A stretch of 64,000 bases of DNA. Origin: Bradyrhizobium vignae (GTDB lineage: Bacteria > Pseudomonadota > Alphaproteobacteria > Rhizobiales > Xanthobacteraceae). The notes under the pieces are model-generated. The model did not search any database. It saw only the letters and a list, made by a program, of their open reading frames with translations, and was not told the origin of the DNA. The stretch is taken from contig NZ_RDQF01000024.1 in NCBI RefSeq assembly GCF_004114425.1, positions 29,110 to 93,109 on the forward strand, read 5' to 3'. Both the position numbers and the translations under genes were made by a program. How positions within the stretch are numbered: position 1 is the first letter of the stretch; each line of letters opens with the position of its first letter. Below are positions 29,335 to 38,224 of the stretch, in pieces.

Positions 29335-29833
29335 TAAATCGCCAGAGGCGAGGCATCACCGGCTGATCTACCTGCTCAACGTCGCACAGCGGCGTTTGCA
29401 GCGCTGGATGGCGGCGCAACCGCAAAATGAGGTGACGCCGGCGCAGGCCGGGCTGCTGTTCATTCTCGGCAAGCAGGATGGCATTCTCATGGGCGAGGCG
29501 GGCGCGGCGCTCGACATGGGGCCGGCCGGGATTTCCGGGCTGGTTGATCGCAGTGCTGCGGCAAGGCTGGTCGAGCGCAGGGCCGATCGCGAGGACGGAC
29601 GCGCCTTTCGCGTGTGGCTGACGCCGAAGGGATGGACCGTGCTGGCGCAGGCGAAAGCTGCCGCGGCGGAAGTCAACGCGGCGCTGACGGACGGATTCAC
29701 GGCTGCGGAGATCGACATCGTCGCGCGCTGGCTGACCAGCATTCAGGACAAGTTTCCAAGATCTTCAGAAGCAAGACATTCAGACGAATGGAAGGAGCAG
29801 AGCCATGACCGAGCATGTCCGGATCGAGAATAG
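29327..29833 (+). CDS. MarR-family transcriptional regulator
   Basis: 168 aa winged-helix protein. Core text: LLNVAQRRLQRWM helix, TPAQAGLLFILGKQDGILMGEAGAALDMGPAGISGLVDR recognition region, and the wing LVERRADREDGRAFRVWLTPKG. I place the start at ATG 29327 because the predicted -10 box covers the upstream ATG 29318; transcription would then begin at or near the A of ATG 29327, giving a leaderless mRNA. The 3' end overlaps the enoyl-CoA hydratase start by 29 bp, so the two are co-transcribed. Confidence 0.85.
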   Translation: MRNKSPEARHHRLIYLLNVAQRRLQRWMAAQPQNEVTPAQAGLLFILGKQDGILMGEAGAALDMGPAGISGLVDRSAAARLVERRADREDGRAFRVWLTPKGWTVLAQAKAAAAEVNAALTDGFTAAEIDIVARWLTSIQDKFPRSSEARHSDEWKEQSHDRACPDRE

Positions 29834-30575
29834 CGACCGAATTCTCACCCTCACGCTGGCGCGTCCCGACAAGAAGAACGCGCTGACCGATGCGATGTAC
29901 GGCAAGCTGGCGGATGCAATCGAATCCGCCGAGTTCGATCCGTCCGCTCGCGTGATCCTGATCCGCGGCGAGGGCGACATGTTCACTGCCGGCAACGACG
30001 TCGGCGAGTTCGCCGCAGTTGCCGCCGGCAAGTCCGAAGGCAGCCGCAACGTCGTGCGCTTCATCCAGTCGCTGGCCCGCTGCACGCGGCCGCTGGTTGC
30101 GGCCGTGCAGGGCCGTGCCGTTGGCGTCGGCACCACGATGCTGCTGCATTGCGATCTCGTCGTGCTTGCCGAGGACGCGCAATTGTCGACGCCGTTCGTC
30201 AGCCTCGCGCTGGTGCCGGAGGCCGCGTCCAGCCTGTTGATGCCGGCACGCATCGGCTACGCCCGCGCCTACGAGATGTTCGCGCTCGGTGAGGCCGTTC
30301 CTGCCAAGTCGGCGCTGGAATGGGGCCTCGCCAACCGCGTGGTGCCGCTCGACAAGCTCGATGCCGAGGCGCTCGCGCTCGCCCAGCGTCTAGCCCGCCA
30401 GCCGGCCGGTGCCCTCATCGCGACCAAGCGGTTGATGCGCAACGGCGAGGCACTGGTCGCGCAGATGCAGGCCGAGGGCGAGCAGTTCGCGCAGCGCCTG
30501 CGTACCGCCGAGGCGCGCGAGGCGTTTACGGCGTTTGCCGAGCGCCGGCCGCCGGACTTCACGAAGGTGGCGTGA
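29805..30575 (+). CDS. Enoyl-CoA hydratase/isomerase family protein
   Basis: 256 aa crotonase-fold enzyme. Oxyanion-hole motifs are FTAGNDVGEF and VQGRAVGVGTTMLLHCDLVV, with the substrate helix AARIGYARAYEMFALGE. Typical second catalytic Glu lies in FVSLALVPEAASS. The family hydrates or isomerises acyl-CoA double bonds; the exact substrate is not readable. Coupled translation with a MarR regulator suggests control by an acyl-CoA or aromatic-acid ligand. Confidence 0.9.
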   Translation: MTEHVRIENSDRILTLTLARPDKKNALTDAMYGKLADAIESAEFDPSARVILIRGEGDMFTAGNDVGEFAAVAAGKSEGSRNVVRFIQSLARCTRPLVAAVQGRAVGVGTTMLLHCDLVVLAEDAQLSTPFVSLALVPEAASSLLMPARIGYARAYEMFALGEAVPAKSALEWGLANRVVPLDKLDAEALALAQRLARQPAGALIATKRLMRNGEALVAQMQAEGEQFAQRLRTAEAREAFTAFAERRPPDFTKVA

Positions 30576-30692
30576 GCCGGCTGCCTAAAAAGGCGGCAAC
30601 TCCGGGAGGCATATCACTTGAGATAAACCTTAACGAAAATTTGGCATGTTGCCGTGCAAGATGACTGCTCGCGACAAGCAGGTCTTCGGTCC

Positions 30693-32774
30693 ATGTCAAT
30701 TCTTAAGAAATCGGTAAGCACGCTTCTCCTGGTCTTGATGGCTCTGCTGGCGGCTGGCGCGCTCACCAGCACGGCGATCCAGATGGCCGGAGCATTCGGC
30801 CGCTACAGCGACAGTCTCGAGACGGCCCGGCTTGCCGCCGCCGACAAGGCGATCTTCCATGGCGTGGTCGCGCTGCGCAACAATCGCGGCGACGCCCAGA
30901 GTGCGTTGCTCGGCGAGGACGATCCACGCGCCAAGCTCGATGCCGCCGATAAGGCCGAACACGCCGGCTATGACGCGATTGTCGCTGCGCTCGCGACGGT
31001 CGAATTCGCCCGGCGCGACGAGCTCGCCAGCACGCTGAAGCAGCGCTGGAGCGAGGCTGCACCGAAATTCCAGCTTTTCTACGACGAGGCGAAGCAGCCG
31101 CGCGCCGAGCGCAAGCTGGAGCATACCAGCATCTGGTACGATTCCATCACCAAGGTGATCGATACCGCCAACCTGGTCTCCACCGCGGTGTCGAACCGCG
31201 CCTGGATTAACGATCCGTTCATCGCCCGCATGATTCAGGTCCGCCGGCTCGCCTGGCAGGTGCGCGACCGCTACGGCATCCCGTGCTCGACGCTGCGGCC
31301 GAACGTCAACACCAGCAAGCCGCTCGACGAAAACCAGAAGCAGACGGTGGCCGGCTGGAACGGAACCGTTGCCGTCGGCTGGACCGGCATGGACGAACTG
31401 CTGGCCGCGCCCGACGTGGCCGCAGATCTGGTCGAGGCGGCGAAGGAGGCGCGGGCAAAGACCGACGGCGCGCTCAAGAAGATGGGAGAGATCACCAGGA
31501 ATTTCGACGGCAGCGGCAAGCCCGCGATGCCCGCTGCGGAGTGGAATGCGCTGTGCCAGTCACCCTTCGCATCCATCGTCGCGATCGCCAGCAAAGCGCT
31601 CGACCTGTCGATCGCGCACGCCGAGGCCGTGCAGGCGAAGGCCCTGACCAATCTCATCGTGCAGTCTTTCGCGTTCCTGCTCGCGCTGGCCGTGATCCTG
31701 GCCGCCGTGTTCGTGGTGCGCAATCGCCTCATGCGGCCGGTGCGCGCAATCCTCGACGCGATCGCGCGCATCAGCGCCCGCGACTATGCGACACCGGTTC
31801 CGCAATCCCGGCATCCCGACGAGTTCGGCACCATGGCTGCTGCGCTCGAAAGCCTGCGCGAGAGCGCGGCGACCGCGGAACGGCTGGGCCAGGAACGCGA
31901 ATCGCAGCAGGCGCTTCAGCTCGCCCGCTCCGGCACCGTCGATGCGGCCTGCCGCAGCTTCGACGATACCGTGCAGGCGGTCATCCAGAGCGTCGTGGCC
32001 TCGACGCGGGAGCTCGACGCGACCGCGACCGGCGTACGCTCGCTGGTCCTGGAATCGAGCAGCCAGACCGCCGCGGTCTCGTCCGCGGCCGAGCAAGCCA
32101 CCAACAACCTCGAGACCATCGCGGCCGCGACCGAGGAGCTTTCCGCATCCGTCGGGGAGATCTCCGCACAGGTACAGTCGAGCGCACGCGAGGCCCGCGA
32201 GGCCGTGGCACAGGCCGAGCAAACCAACGCCATCGTCGAGATCCTCGATCAGACCGCGAGCCGCATCGGCGAGGTCGTGAAGATGATCAACGCCATCGCG
32301 GCCCAGACCAACCTTCTGGCGCTGAACGCCACCATTGAAGCTGCGCGAGCAGGCGAGGCCGGCCGCGGCTTCGCCGTGGTCGCCGGCGAGGTCAAGAGCC
32401 TCGCCTCCCAGACGGCCACAGCGACCGAAGAGATCTCGCGCCAGGTCGAGGAGATCCAGGGGGCCACCGGCCAGGCCGTCACCGCGATCCGCTCGATCGG
32501 CGGCGCCATCAGTGGCATCGACGAGAAGATGACGGCAATCGCGGCCGCCGTCGAGCAGCAGCGCGCGGCCACCACCGAGATCTCGCGAAATTTCCAGCAG
32601 GCAGCCCAGGGCACCCGCCAGGTCACCGACACCATCGGCAGCGTCGCGAGGCTCAACCAGGAGACCGGCAACGCCGGCACGGTGCTGTCGGACTCCGTCA
32701 AGAAGATGTCCGCCGATGCCGATCGTCTCCGCGTCGCGGTCGAAGGCTTCTTGGGAGCCGTGAAGACGGCATAA
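30693..32774 (+). CDS. Methyl-accepting chemotaxis protein
   Basis: 693 aa. TM1 at ~8-31, a ~285-residue periplasmic sensor region rich in helices, TM2 at ~318-343, a HAMP-like linker (RPVRAILDAIARISARDYATPVP), and a cytoplasmic signalling domain with the conserved hairpin EVVKMINAIAAQTNLLALNATIEAARAG spread over ~527-554. It signals to CheA/CheW. The ligand domain is not one I can name. The start at 30693 is chosen since TM1 follows directly. No che genes are adjacent. Confidence 0.93.
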   Translation: MSILKKSVSTLLLVLMALLAAGALTSTAIQMAGAFGRYSDSLETARLAAADKAIFHGVVALRNNRGDAQSALLGEDDPRAKLDAADKAEHAGYDAIVAALATVEFARRDELASTLKQRWSEAAPKFQLFYDEAKQPRAERKLEHTSIWYDSITKVIDTANLVSTAVSNRAWINDPFIARMIQVRRLAWQVRDRYGIPCSTLRPNVNTSKPLDENQKQTVAGWNGTVAVGWTGMDELLAAPDVAADLVEAAKEARAKTDGALKKMGEITRNFDGSGKPAMPAAEWNALCQSPFASIVAIASKALDLSIAHAEAVQAKALTNLIVQSFAFLLALAVILAAVFVVRNRLMRPVRAILDAIARISARDYATPVPQSRHPDEFGTMAAALESLRESAATAERLGQERESQQALQLARSGTVDAACRSFDDTVQAVIQSVVASTRELDATATGVRSLVLESSSQTAAVSSAAEQATNNLETIAAATEELSASVGEISAQVQSSAREAREAVAQAEQTNAIVEILDQTASRIGEVVKMINAIAAQTNLLALNATIEAARAGEAGRGFAVVAGEVKSLASQTATATEEISRQVEEIQGATGQAVTAIRSIGGAISGIDEKMTAIAAAVEQQRAATTEISRNFQQAAQGTRQVTDTIGSVARLNQETGNAGTVLSDSVKKMSADADRLRVAVEGFLGAVKTA

Positions 32775-32899
32775 TCTCGTCGTCTCTTCATCAGGTCTCG
32801 CGCGGGGCATTGCCGCCGGTCCGCGCGACGGGTAGATGTGTCAGCCACGCCGCGCGAGCGCGGCGACGGACGTAAGACACATCAGGGATGGAGAGTTCG

Positions 32900-33838
32900 A
32901 TGCCGGTCACCCCCCACAAGGCCCAGCGCCCGTATCGCGGCGTGTTCCCGGTCGCGCCCACCATCTTCGACGAGCGCGGCGAGCTCGACCTCGAGGGCCA
33001 GCGCCGCTGCATCGACTTCATGATCGATGCCGGCTCACACGGTCTCTGCATCCTCGCCAATTTCTCCGAGCAGTTCGTGCTCACCGATGCCGAGCGCGAG
33101 ACCGTGATGCATACGGTGCTGGAACATGTCGCTGGCCGGGTCCCCGTGATCGTCACCACGACGCATTTCAGCTCGGCCGTGTGCGCCGCGCGCAGCAAGC
33201 AGGCCGAAGCGGCGGGGGCTGCCATGGTGATGGTGATGCCGCCCTATCATGGCGCGACCTTCCGCGTGCCGGAGAAGGGCATCGTCGAGTTCTTCAAGGT
33301 GCTCTCGGGCGCGATCGACATTCCCATCATGATTCAGGATGCGCCGGTGGCGGGCACGCCGCTCTCGGTCGAGCTGCTGGCGCGGCTGTCGCGCGAATTC
33401 TCCAACATCCGCTATTTCAAGATCGAGGTGCCGGGCGCGGCTTCGAAGCTCCGCAGCCTGATCGAGGCCGGCGGCAAGGATATCGAAGGTCCCTGGGACG
33501 GCGAGGAGGCGATCACGCTGCTGGCCGATCTCGACGCCGGCGCCACCGGCGCCATGACCGGCGGCGGCTATCCCGACGGCATCCGCCAGATCATCGATCC
33601 CTATTTCGCCGGCGATCGCGAGAAGGCGAAGGCCGCCTACGAACGCTGGCTGCCGCTGATCAACTACGAAAACCGCCAATGCGGACTGATCGCCTGCAAG
33701 GTCATGATGCAGGCCGGCGGCGTGATCAAATCCGAGATGGTACGGCATCCCTTGCAGCCGCTGCATCCGGCGACGCGCGCCGGCCTGCTGGAACTTGCCA
33801 AGGAACGCGACGCGCTGGCGCTGCGGTGGGGGAAGTAG
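32900..33838 (+). CDS. L-2-keto-3-deoxyarabonate dehydratase-like (DHDPS superfamily)
   Basis: 312 aa. The barrel has the Schiff-base lysine K174 (RYFKIEVPG), but ANFSEQ stands where DHDPS has GTTGE and IMIQDAP where it has the Tyr motif. These changes and the block EGPWDGEEAITLLADLDAGA with TGGGYPDGIR are what I recall from L-2-keto-3-deoxyarabonate dehydratases of the non-phosphorylative L-arabinose pathway (Azospirillum). The product would be 2-oxoglutarate semialdehyde. ATG 32900 is preceded by GGAGAG. No other arabinose gene is adjacent. Confidence 0.78.
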   Translation: MPVTPHKAQRPYRGVFPVAPTIFDERGELDLEGQRRCIDFMIDAGSHGLCILANFSEQFVLTDAERETVMHTVLEHVAGRVPVIVTTTHFSSAVCAARSKQAEAAGAAMVMVMPPYHGATFRVPEKGIVEFFKVLSGAIDIPIMIQDAPVAGTPLSVELLARLSREFSNIRYFKIEVPGAASKLRSLIEAGGKDIEGPWDGEEAITLLADLDAGATGAMTGGGYPDGIRQIIDPYFAGDREKAKAAYERWLPLINYENRQCGLIACKVMMQAGGVIKSEMVRHPLQPLHPATRAGLLELAKERDALALRWGK

Positions 33839-33855
33839 CGGCGCCAGACATTCAT

Positions 33856-34017
33856 TGTCGTCCCGGACAAGCGCGCAAGAAGCGCGCGCAGATCGGGGAT
33901 CCATATCCACAGGGAGTGGTTTGGCGAAGACTTTGGGTTACCAGCTCGCGCCAAACTTCTCGCTGCGGATACGGGTCCTGGCTCCCGTGCGCAATTGCGC
34001 ACCAGGCCGGGACGACA
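33856..34017. repeat. 162-bp intergenic repeat element with 11-bp terminal inverted repeats
   Basis: Perfect ends TGTCGTCCCGG (33856-33866) and CCGGGACGACA (34007-34017) enclose a body that includes GTGCGCAATTGCGCAC. I recognise the text as a common Bradyrhizobium-type spacer repeat. It has no coding capacity and is MITE-like. The remaining 34018-34232 shows no gene. Confidence 0.75.
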
Positions 34018-34232
34018 CCGGATGTGAGCTACGAGCTCCGGCCGTATTCCGCCGGGCTGAAGGCGTCGAATTAGCGCGGCCCCAGGCCGTTTCCCGCAGC
34101 TCCGCGATGGCATATTGTACGCCCGCCAACCAGGCCCCACGGAGCAATCTCGAAACGTCGCCCAACACCTCTTCATTATGCCGTTATCCCGAGCCAAGTT
34201 GGCGCGAACCGACAGAACAGGGAGGCAGTGCC

Positions 34233-35633
34233 ATGACGATGAGGCCGGATCCCACCTTTCACGCATCGCCCAAGCTTGCGATGGAAGCGCCTACGGAGAA
34301 CTTTGCCTACACGTTGCTGCTCAGTCCGGATTTCTCGAAGCCGGATGCTCTCGCGGTCATCGACGTCAAGCCGGGATCGCCGACCTATAGCCAGATCGTC
34401 CACACCGTGACGATGCCCAACAAGGGCGATGAGTTTCATCATTTCGGCTGGAATGCTTGCTCCTCGGCCTTGTCGCCGCTCGCGGGACATGCCTTCATCG
34501 AGCGGCGCTATCTCATCATCCCAGGGCTCCGCTCGTCGCGAATCTACATCATCGATACCAAGCCCGATCCGACCAAAGCCAGGATCCACAAAATCATCGA
34601 GCCGGAGGAAGTCTTCAAGAAGACCGGCTACTCGCGGCCGCACACGATCCATTGCGGGCCGGACGGCATTTACGTGAGCACGCTGGGCGGCGGCGGCAAG
34701 GACGGCACCAACGGTCCTCCCGGCGTTTTCATCATGGATTGCGAGACCTTCGAGGTCCTGGGGCGATGGGAGATCGACCGCGGTCCGCAGACACTGCATT
34801 ATGATTTCTGGTGGAACCTGCCGCGCGACTACATGGTGACGAGCGAATGGGCATTGCCGCCGCAGTTCGAGAACGGGATCGTCCCGGAAGATCTGCTGTC
34901 GAACAAATATGGCCATCGTCTCCACTTCTGGGATCTTCGCGCCCGTCGCAACGTCCAGACCATCGACCTCGGCGCCAATCATCAGATGGCGCTGGAGGTA
35001 CGACCGGCGCACGATCCGGTTCGCGAGTACGGCTTCGTTGGCGTCGTGGTCGACACCACCAACCTTGAAGCATCTATCTGGACCTGGTGGCGCGAAGGCG
35101 GGACATTCCATGCCGAGAAGACGGCGAGGATCGCACCCGAGCCCGCGCCCAAGGAGAAGCTTCCGCCGCTGCTGCAGGGATTTGGCGCCGTGCCGCCGCT
35201 GGTGACCGACATCGACCTGTCGATGGACGACCGGTTTCTCTACGTCTCGTGCTGGGGCACGGGTGAAATGCGCCAGTATGACGTCAGTGATCCGCGCCAG
35301 CCGAAGCTTGCGGGCTCCGTCCACATCGGCGGCATCGCGCGCCGCACGCCCCATCCGAACGGCAAGCCATTTGCGGCGGGTCCGCAGATGGTCGAGATCA
35401 GCCGCGACGGCAAGCGCGTCTACTGGACCAATTCGCTCTATTCCACCTGGGACGACCAGTTCTATCCCGATGGCGTTCCGGGCGTGGAGGTCATGGCCAA
35501 TGTCGGTCGCAACGGCGGCCTCGAGCTCGACAAGAACTATTTCGTGAGCTTCCCCGACGGATATCGTGCGCACCAGATCAGGCTCGAGGGCGGCGATTGT
35601 TCGACGGACTCCTTTTGCTATCCGTCGGTCTAG
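34233..35633 (+). CDS. Methanethiol oxidase / selenium-binding protein SBP56 family
   Basis: 466 aa beta-propeller protein. Family hallmarks: DEFHHFGWNACSS near 69-81, LIIPGLRSSRIYIID, YSRPHTIHCGPDGIYVSTLGG, TLHYDFWWNLPRDYMVTSEW, GYRAHQIRLEGGDCSTDSFCYPS at the end. Bacterial members (MtoX) oxidise methanethiol to formaldehyde, H2S and H2O2; conserved histidines bind metal. No signal peptide is obvious. GGAGG lies eight bases before ATG 34233. The next gene overlaps its 3' end. Hydrogen sulfide release links it to sulfur metabolism. Confidence 0.85.
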   Translation: MTMRPDPTFHASPKLAMEAPTENFAYTLLLSPDFSKPDALAVIDVKPGSPTYSQIVHTVTMPNKGDEFHHFGWNACSSALSPLAGHAFIERRYLIIPGLRSSRIYIIDTKPDPTKARIHKIIEPEEVFKKTGYSRPHTIHCGPDGIYVSTLGGGGKDGTNGPPGVFIMDCETFEVLGRWEIDRGPQTLHYDFWWNLPRDYMVTSEWALPPQFENGIVPEDLLSNKYGHRLHFWDLRARRNVQTIDLGANHQMALEVRPAHDPVREYGFVGVVVDTTNLEASIWTWWREGGTFHAEKTARIAPEPAPKEKLPPLLQGFGAVPPLVTDIDLSMDDRFLYVSCWGTGEMRQYDVSDPRQPKLAGSVHIGGIARRTPHPNGKPFAAGPQMVEISRDGKRVYWTNSLYSTWDDQFYPDGVPGVEVMANVGRNGGLELDKNYFVSFPDGYRAHQIRLEGGDCSTDSFCYPSV

Positions 35634-36310
35634 ATTGGGGGCACGCGAGCCCGGCACTCGGCTGGCTGTGGCTCGCTCTTGTTGCGAGCGGTCTCTACCA
35701 CGGGATCAATCCTGGCATGGGATGGCCGCTCGCCGTTTCGGCGGGGCTCATGGACAAGAGCCCGCGCGCGCTCCTCCGCGCCTTGTGGGCCCTCTCGGCC
35801 GGGCATCTCCTGGCCACGCTTCTCGTGCTGCTGCCATTCGCGTTCCTGCTCGTGCTGGCGGAGTGGCAGCGTCCGATCCAGCTGGTCGCGAGCCTTCTCG
35901 TCATCGGCTTCGGCGTCTATCGGTTGATCGTTCGGCGCCATCCCCGCGCGCTGGCACGAATCCCGCCGACGCAATTGGCGCTCTGGTCGTTTGCCGTCGC
36001 CATTGCTCACGGCGCCGCGTTGATGCTGGTGCCGATCTATCTCGGGCTTTGCCAGGCCTTCGAGCTCGATGCCGGCCATGAGGCGGCGGGCGAGTTGATG
36101 AAGGCGAGTGTCGGGATGGCGGTGCTGGTGTCCCTGGTGCACGTTGCCGCCATGATCAGCGCCGGCGGATCTCTGGCGTGGCTGGTCTACCGCTATTTGG
36201 GATTGAAGTTCGTTTCGCGAAGCTGGTTCAACCTGGATGCAGTCTGGGCGACCAGCCTCGTTCTGGTCGGCGCGGTGGCGCTCGCCTTCAATCTTGCGAG
36301 CTGGCGCTGA
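35597..36310 (+). CDS. Multi-pass membrane protein coupled to SBP56
   Basis: 237 aa with six or so predicted spans. Notable motif GLYHGINPGMGWPLAVSAGLM near the N-terminus and AGHLLATLLVLLPFAFLLVLAEW. The TTG start at 35597 lies inside the SBP56 gene (37-bp overlap), so it depends on translation of that gene. HGINPGMGW-type histidine motifs occur in metal-transport-like membrane proteins, so metal (copper?) supply to SBP56 is a reasonable guess, not a demonstrated role. Confidence 0.7.
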   Translation: MFDGLLLLSVGLDWGHASPALGWLWLALVASGLYHGINPGMGWPLAVSAGLMDKSPRALLRALWALSAGHLLATLLVLLPFAFLLVLAEWQRPIQLVASLLVIGFGVYRLIVRRHPRALARIPPTQLALWSFAVAIAHGAALMLVPIYLGLCQAFELDAGHEAAGELMKASVGMAVLVSLVHVAAMISAGGSLAWLVYRYLGLKFVSRSWFNLDAVWATSLVLVGAVALAFNLASWR

Positions 36311-36313
36311 GGT

Positions 36314-37012
36314 CTACCGTGCCAGAGCCCATTCGCCGATGATGCGGAATCTTTCCTTTGCGTCGTCCTGCTTGAACAGCGCGATGCGATCGATCTCAAG
36401 CGCATCGAGCTTCAACGCCGCAAACCGCCCCCGCAGCATCTGCAGAATCGGCCCGCGCCGCTCCGCATCGAGCCGTCCCGTCAGCGTCATGTGGAAGCGG
36501 AATTCTTCCATGACGTAGGGATAGCCCCAGCGGTCGAGATAGTCGCGCTGTCGCTCGCCGAGCTTTTCGGGCTTGCGCCGTGCGCGATCTTCCGACGTCA
36601 GCGGCGCACGGAAAGCGTCGAAATCGCGGACGCTGTCGGCCGCCAGCTCCTGGAGCGTATCGACCGGCTCGGCCGGAATGACGGCGATGAAGCCGCTGAT
36701 GGTATCGACGACGGGACGGATCACCGGAAGCGGCCGTGCCCTGCCGGCGAAGGCCGCACACGCGGCCATCAGCTCGGCTTCGGTCTTGCTTAACGCCAGA
36801 GTCATGGGCGCCTTCAGCGTGGCATGAAAGCCGTATTTGCGGGGATCTGCGCTGATGTCACGCCAGTCCGGCGCAATTTGCAGCGCCTCGCGCGGGAACG
36901 GCAGCTCGTCGCCGGTATAGGCATCGTAGCCGAGCAGCTCGGCGCCGAAGCGGGAGAGGGCGCTGTCGGCGCCTGCGGCAAAATAGACCGCGTAGCGGGG
37001 AAATCCTGTCAT
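36314..37012 (-). CDS. DUF1045 phosphonate-metabolism protein (2H phosphoesterase-like)
   Basis: 232 aa, of the family annotated as putative phosphonate metabolism protein (TIGR03223). Two H-x-T motifs, GFHATL and FHMTL, spaced as in 2H phosphoesterases (RNA ligase/cyclic phosphodiesterase fold), mark a likely cyclic-phosphate hydrolase. It is the last gene of the leftward cassette with a second phnM and a hexapeptide transferase; 18 bp separate it from phnM. phnP, which opens 5-phosphoribosyl 1,2-cyclic phosphate in E. coli, is not in this window, so this protein may take that step (inference). Confidence 0.82.
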   Translation of the reverse strand: MTGFPRYAVYFAAGADSALSRFGAELLGYDAYTGDELPFPREALQIAPDWRDISADPRKYGFHATLKAPMTLALSKTEAELMAACAAFAGRARPLPVIRPVVDTISGFIAVIPAEPVDTLQELAADSVRDFDAFRAPLTSEDRARRKPEKLGERQRDYLDRWGYPYVMEEFRFHMTLTGRLDAERRGPILQMLRGRFAALKLDALEIDRIALFKQDDAKERFRIIGEWALAR

Positions 37013-37030
37013 CGTCTCAGCATAGCGGTT

Positions 37031-38224
37031 TTACGCGGCGACGACAGCCTCGCGCGGCGCCGCCACGGCGGTGAGCAGCCGTGTGGCATCGGTGAGATGC
37101 ACGAGCTTGCCGCCCGAGATCACCGCGATCAGCCGCGGCCGCAGCTTGACGCTGTCATCGACGAGGAGAATGTCGGCGCGGCGTCCCTCCGCGAGGGTGC
37201 CGCGATCGGTGAGGCCGGTCGCGCGGGCAGGACTGGCGGAGACCAAATCCCAGGCCTGTACCAGCGGCACCAAACCATCTGCCGCGAGCCGGAATGCGGC
37301 GAGCAGCTGTGCGGGATAATAATAGTCTGACGCCAGCACCGAGCAGAGCCCCTTGGCGATCATGTCGGATGCCCTGGTCCAGCCGGTGTGGCTGCCGCCG
37401 CGCACGACGTTCGGCGCACCATAGACGATGGCATCGCCGTGGCTGGCTGCCGCCCGCGCCGTCTCCTCGTTGATCGGAAACTCCGCGATTGTCGCGCCGA
37501 GCTCGCGAAACGCATGCCGCATCGCCGGCGTTGCGTCATCGTGCGAGAGCATCCGCACCTCCGCCGCGCGGGCAGAAGCGGCCAGGCGCGACACCGAAGC
37601 CGGCACCTCGTCGGCGCGCGAGATCACGCGCTCGACCAGCAGGTCGAATTCTTCGCTCGAAAGGCCGGTGCGCTCCACCATCCGGTTGCGCTTGCGCGGT
37701 TTGGCCATGTCGGCGACGGTGCCGTCCATGTGGTCGTTGAAGGCGAGCAGGTCGACCCGGCCTTCGGCGAGCCATTGGGCGATCTCGGCCTCCGCGTCGA
37801 GATTGTAGGTCTCGTGGCGCAGATGGAAGCGGGTGTCGGCGGCGAATTGCGGACGCTGCCGCTCGATTGCCTCCATCAGGCCACGTGCATTGTCGGCGCT
37901 ACGCAGGCCCGGCTCCCACGAGCAGGTCGCGGCGTGAAACACGGTGGTGATGCCGTTGCTGATCGCCTGGCGGTCGCTGTCGGCGAGCGCGACGTCGATC
38001 GGAAAATCGACGCCGGCGCGCGGCATCATCTGTCGCTCGAAAGCATCGCCGTGCAGGTCGACGATGCCGGGCAGCAACAGCAGGTTACGTGCATCAATCG
38101 CCAGCCCCGCCCGGCCGCGAGAAGCGCCCACCTCCGCGATGTCTGTCCCGGACACGAGAAGTGAGGTTTCGATGAGCTCGGCGCCGATCAGGGCCCGGCC
38201 GCCTTCAAGGAATATGTCTGTCAC
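37031..38224 (-). CDS. phnM: PhnM-type amidohydrolase, variant copy
   Basis: 397 aa amidohydrolase-superfamily enzyme related to alpha-D-ribose 1-methylphosphonate 5-triphosphate diphosphatase. Metal-binding segments are DLHGDAFERQ, SHDDATPA and ASDYYYPAQ. The first differs from canonical PhnM (HTDHLE/HTDNLE), which the other copy at 48266-49423 retains. Starts at GTG 38224, overlapping the transferase stop by four bases (GTGA). It probably removes pyrophosphate from the ribosyl triphosphate intermediate or a variant of it. Confidence 0.85.
   Translation of the reverse strand: MTDIFLEGGRALIGAELIETSLLVSGTDIAEVGASRGRAGLAIDARNLLLLPGIVDLHGDAFERQMMPRAGVDFPIDVALADSDRQAISNGITTVFHAATCSWEPGLRSADNARGLMEAIERQRPQFAADTRFHLRHETYNLDAEAEIAQWLAEGRVDLLAFNDHMDGTVADMAKPRKRNRMVERTGLSSEEFDLLVERVISRADEVPASVSRLAASARAAEVRMLSHDDATPAMRHAFRELGATIAEFPINEETARAAASHGDAIVYGAPNVVRGGSHTGWTRASDMIAKGLCSVLASDYYYPAQLLAAFRLAADGLVPLVQAWDLVSASPARATGLTDRGTLAEGRRADILLVDDSVKLRPRLIAVISGGKLVHLTDATRLLTAVAAPREAVVAA

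Noticed and set aside
32900..33838. DHDPS-like enzyme as a degenerate, inactive copy because the GTTGE and Tyr motifs are changed
   Set aside because: The changed motifs match what I recall of L-2-keto-3-deoxyarabonate dehydratases, where they are normal.
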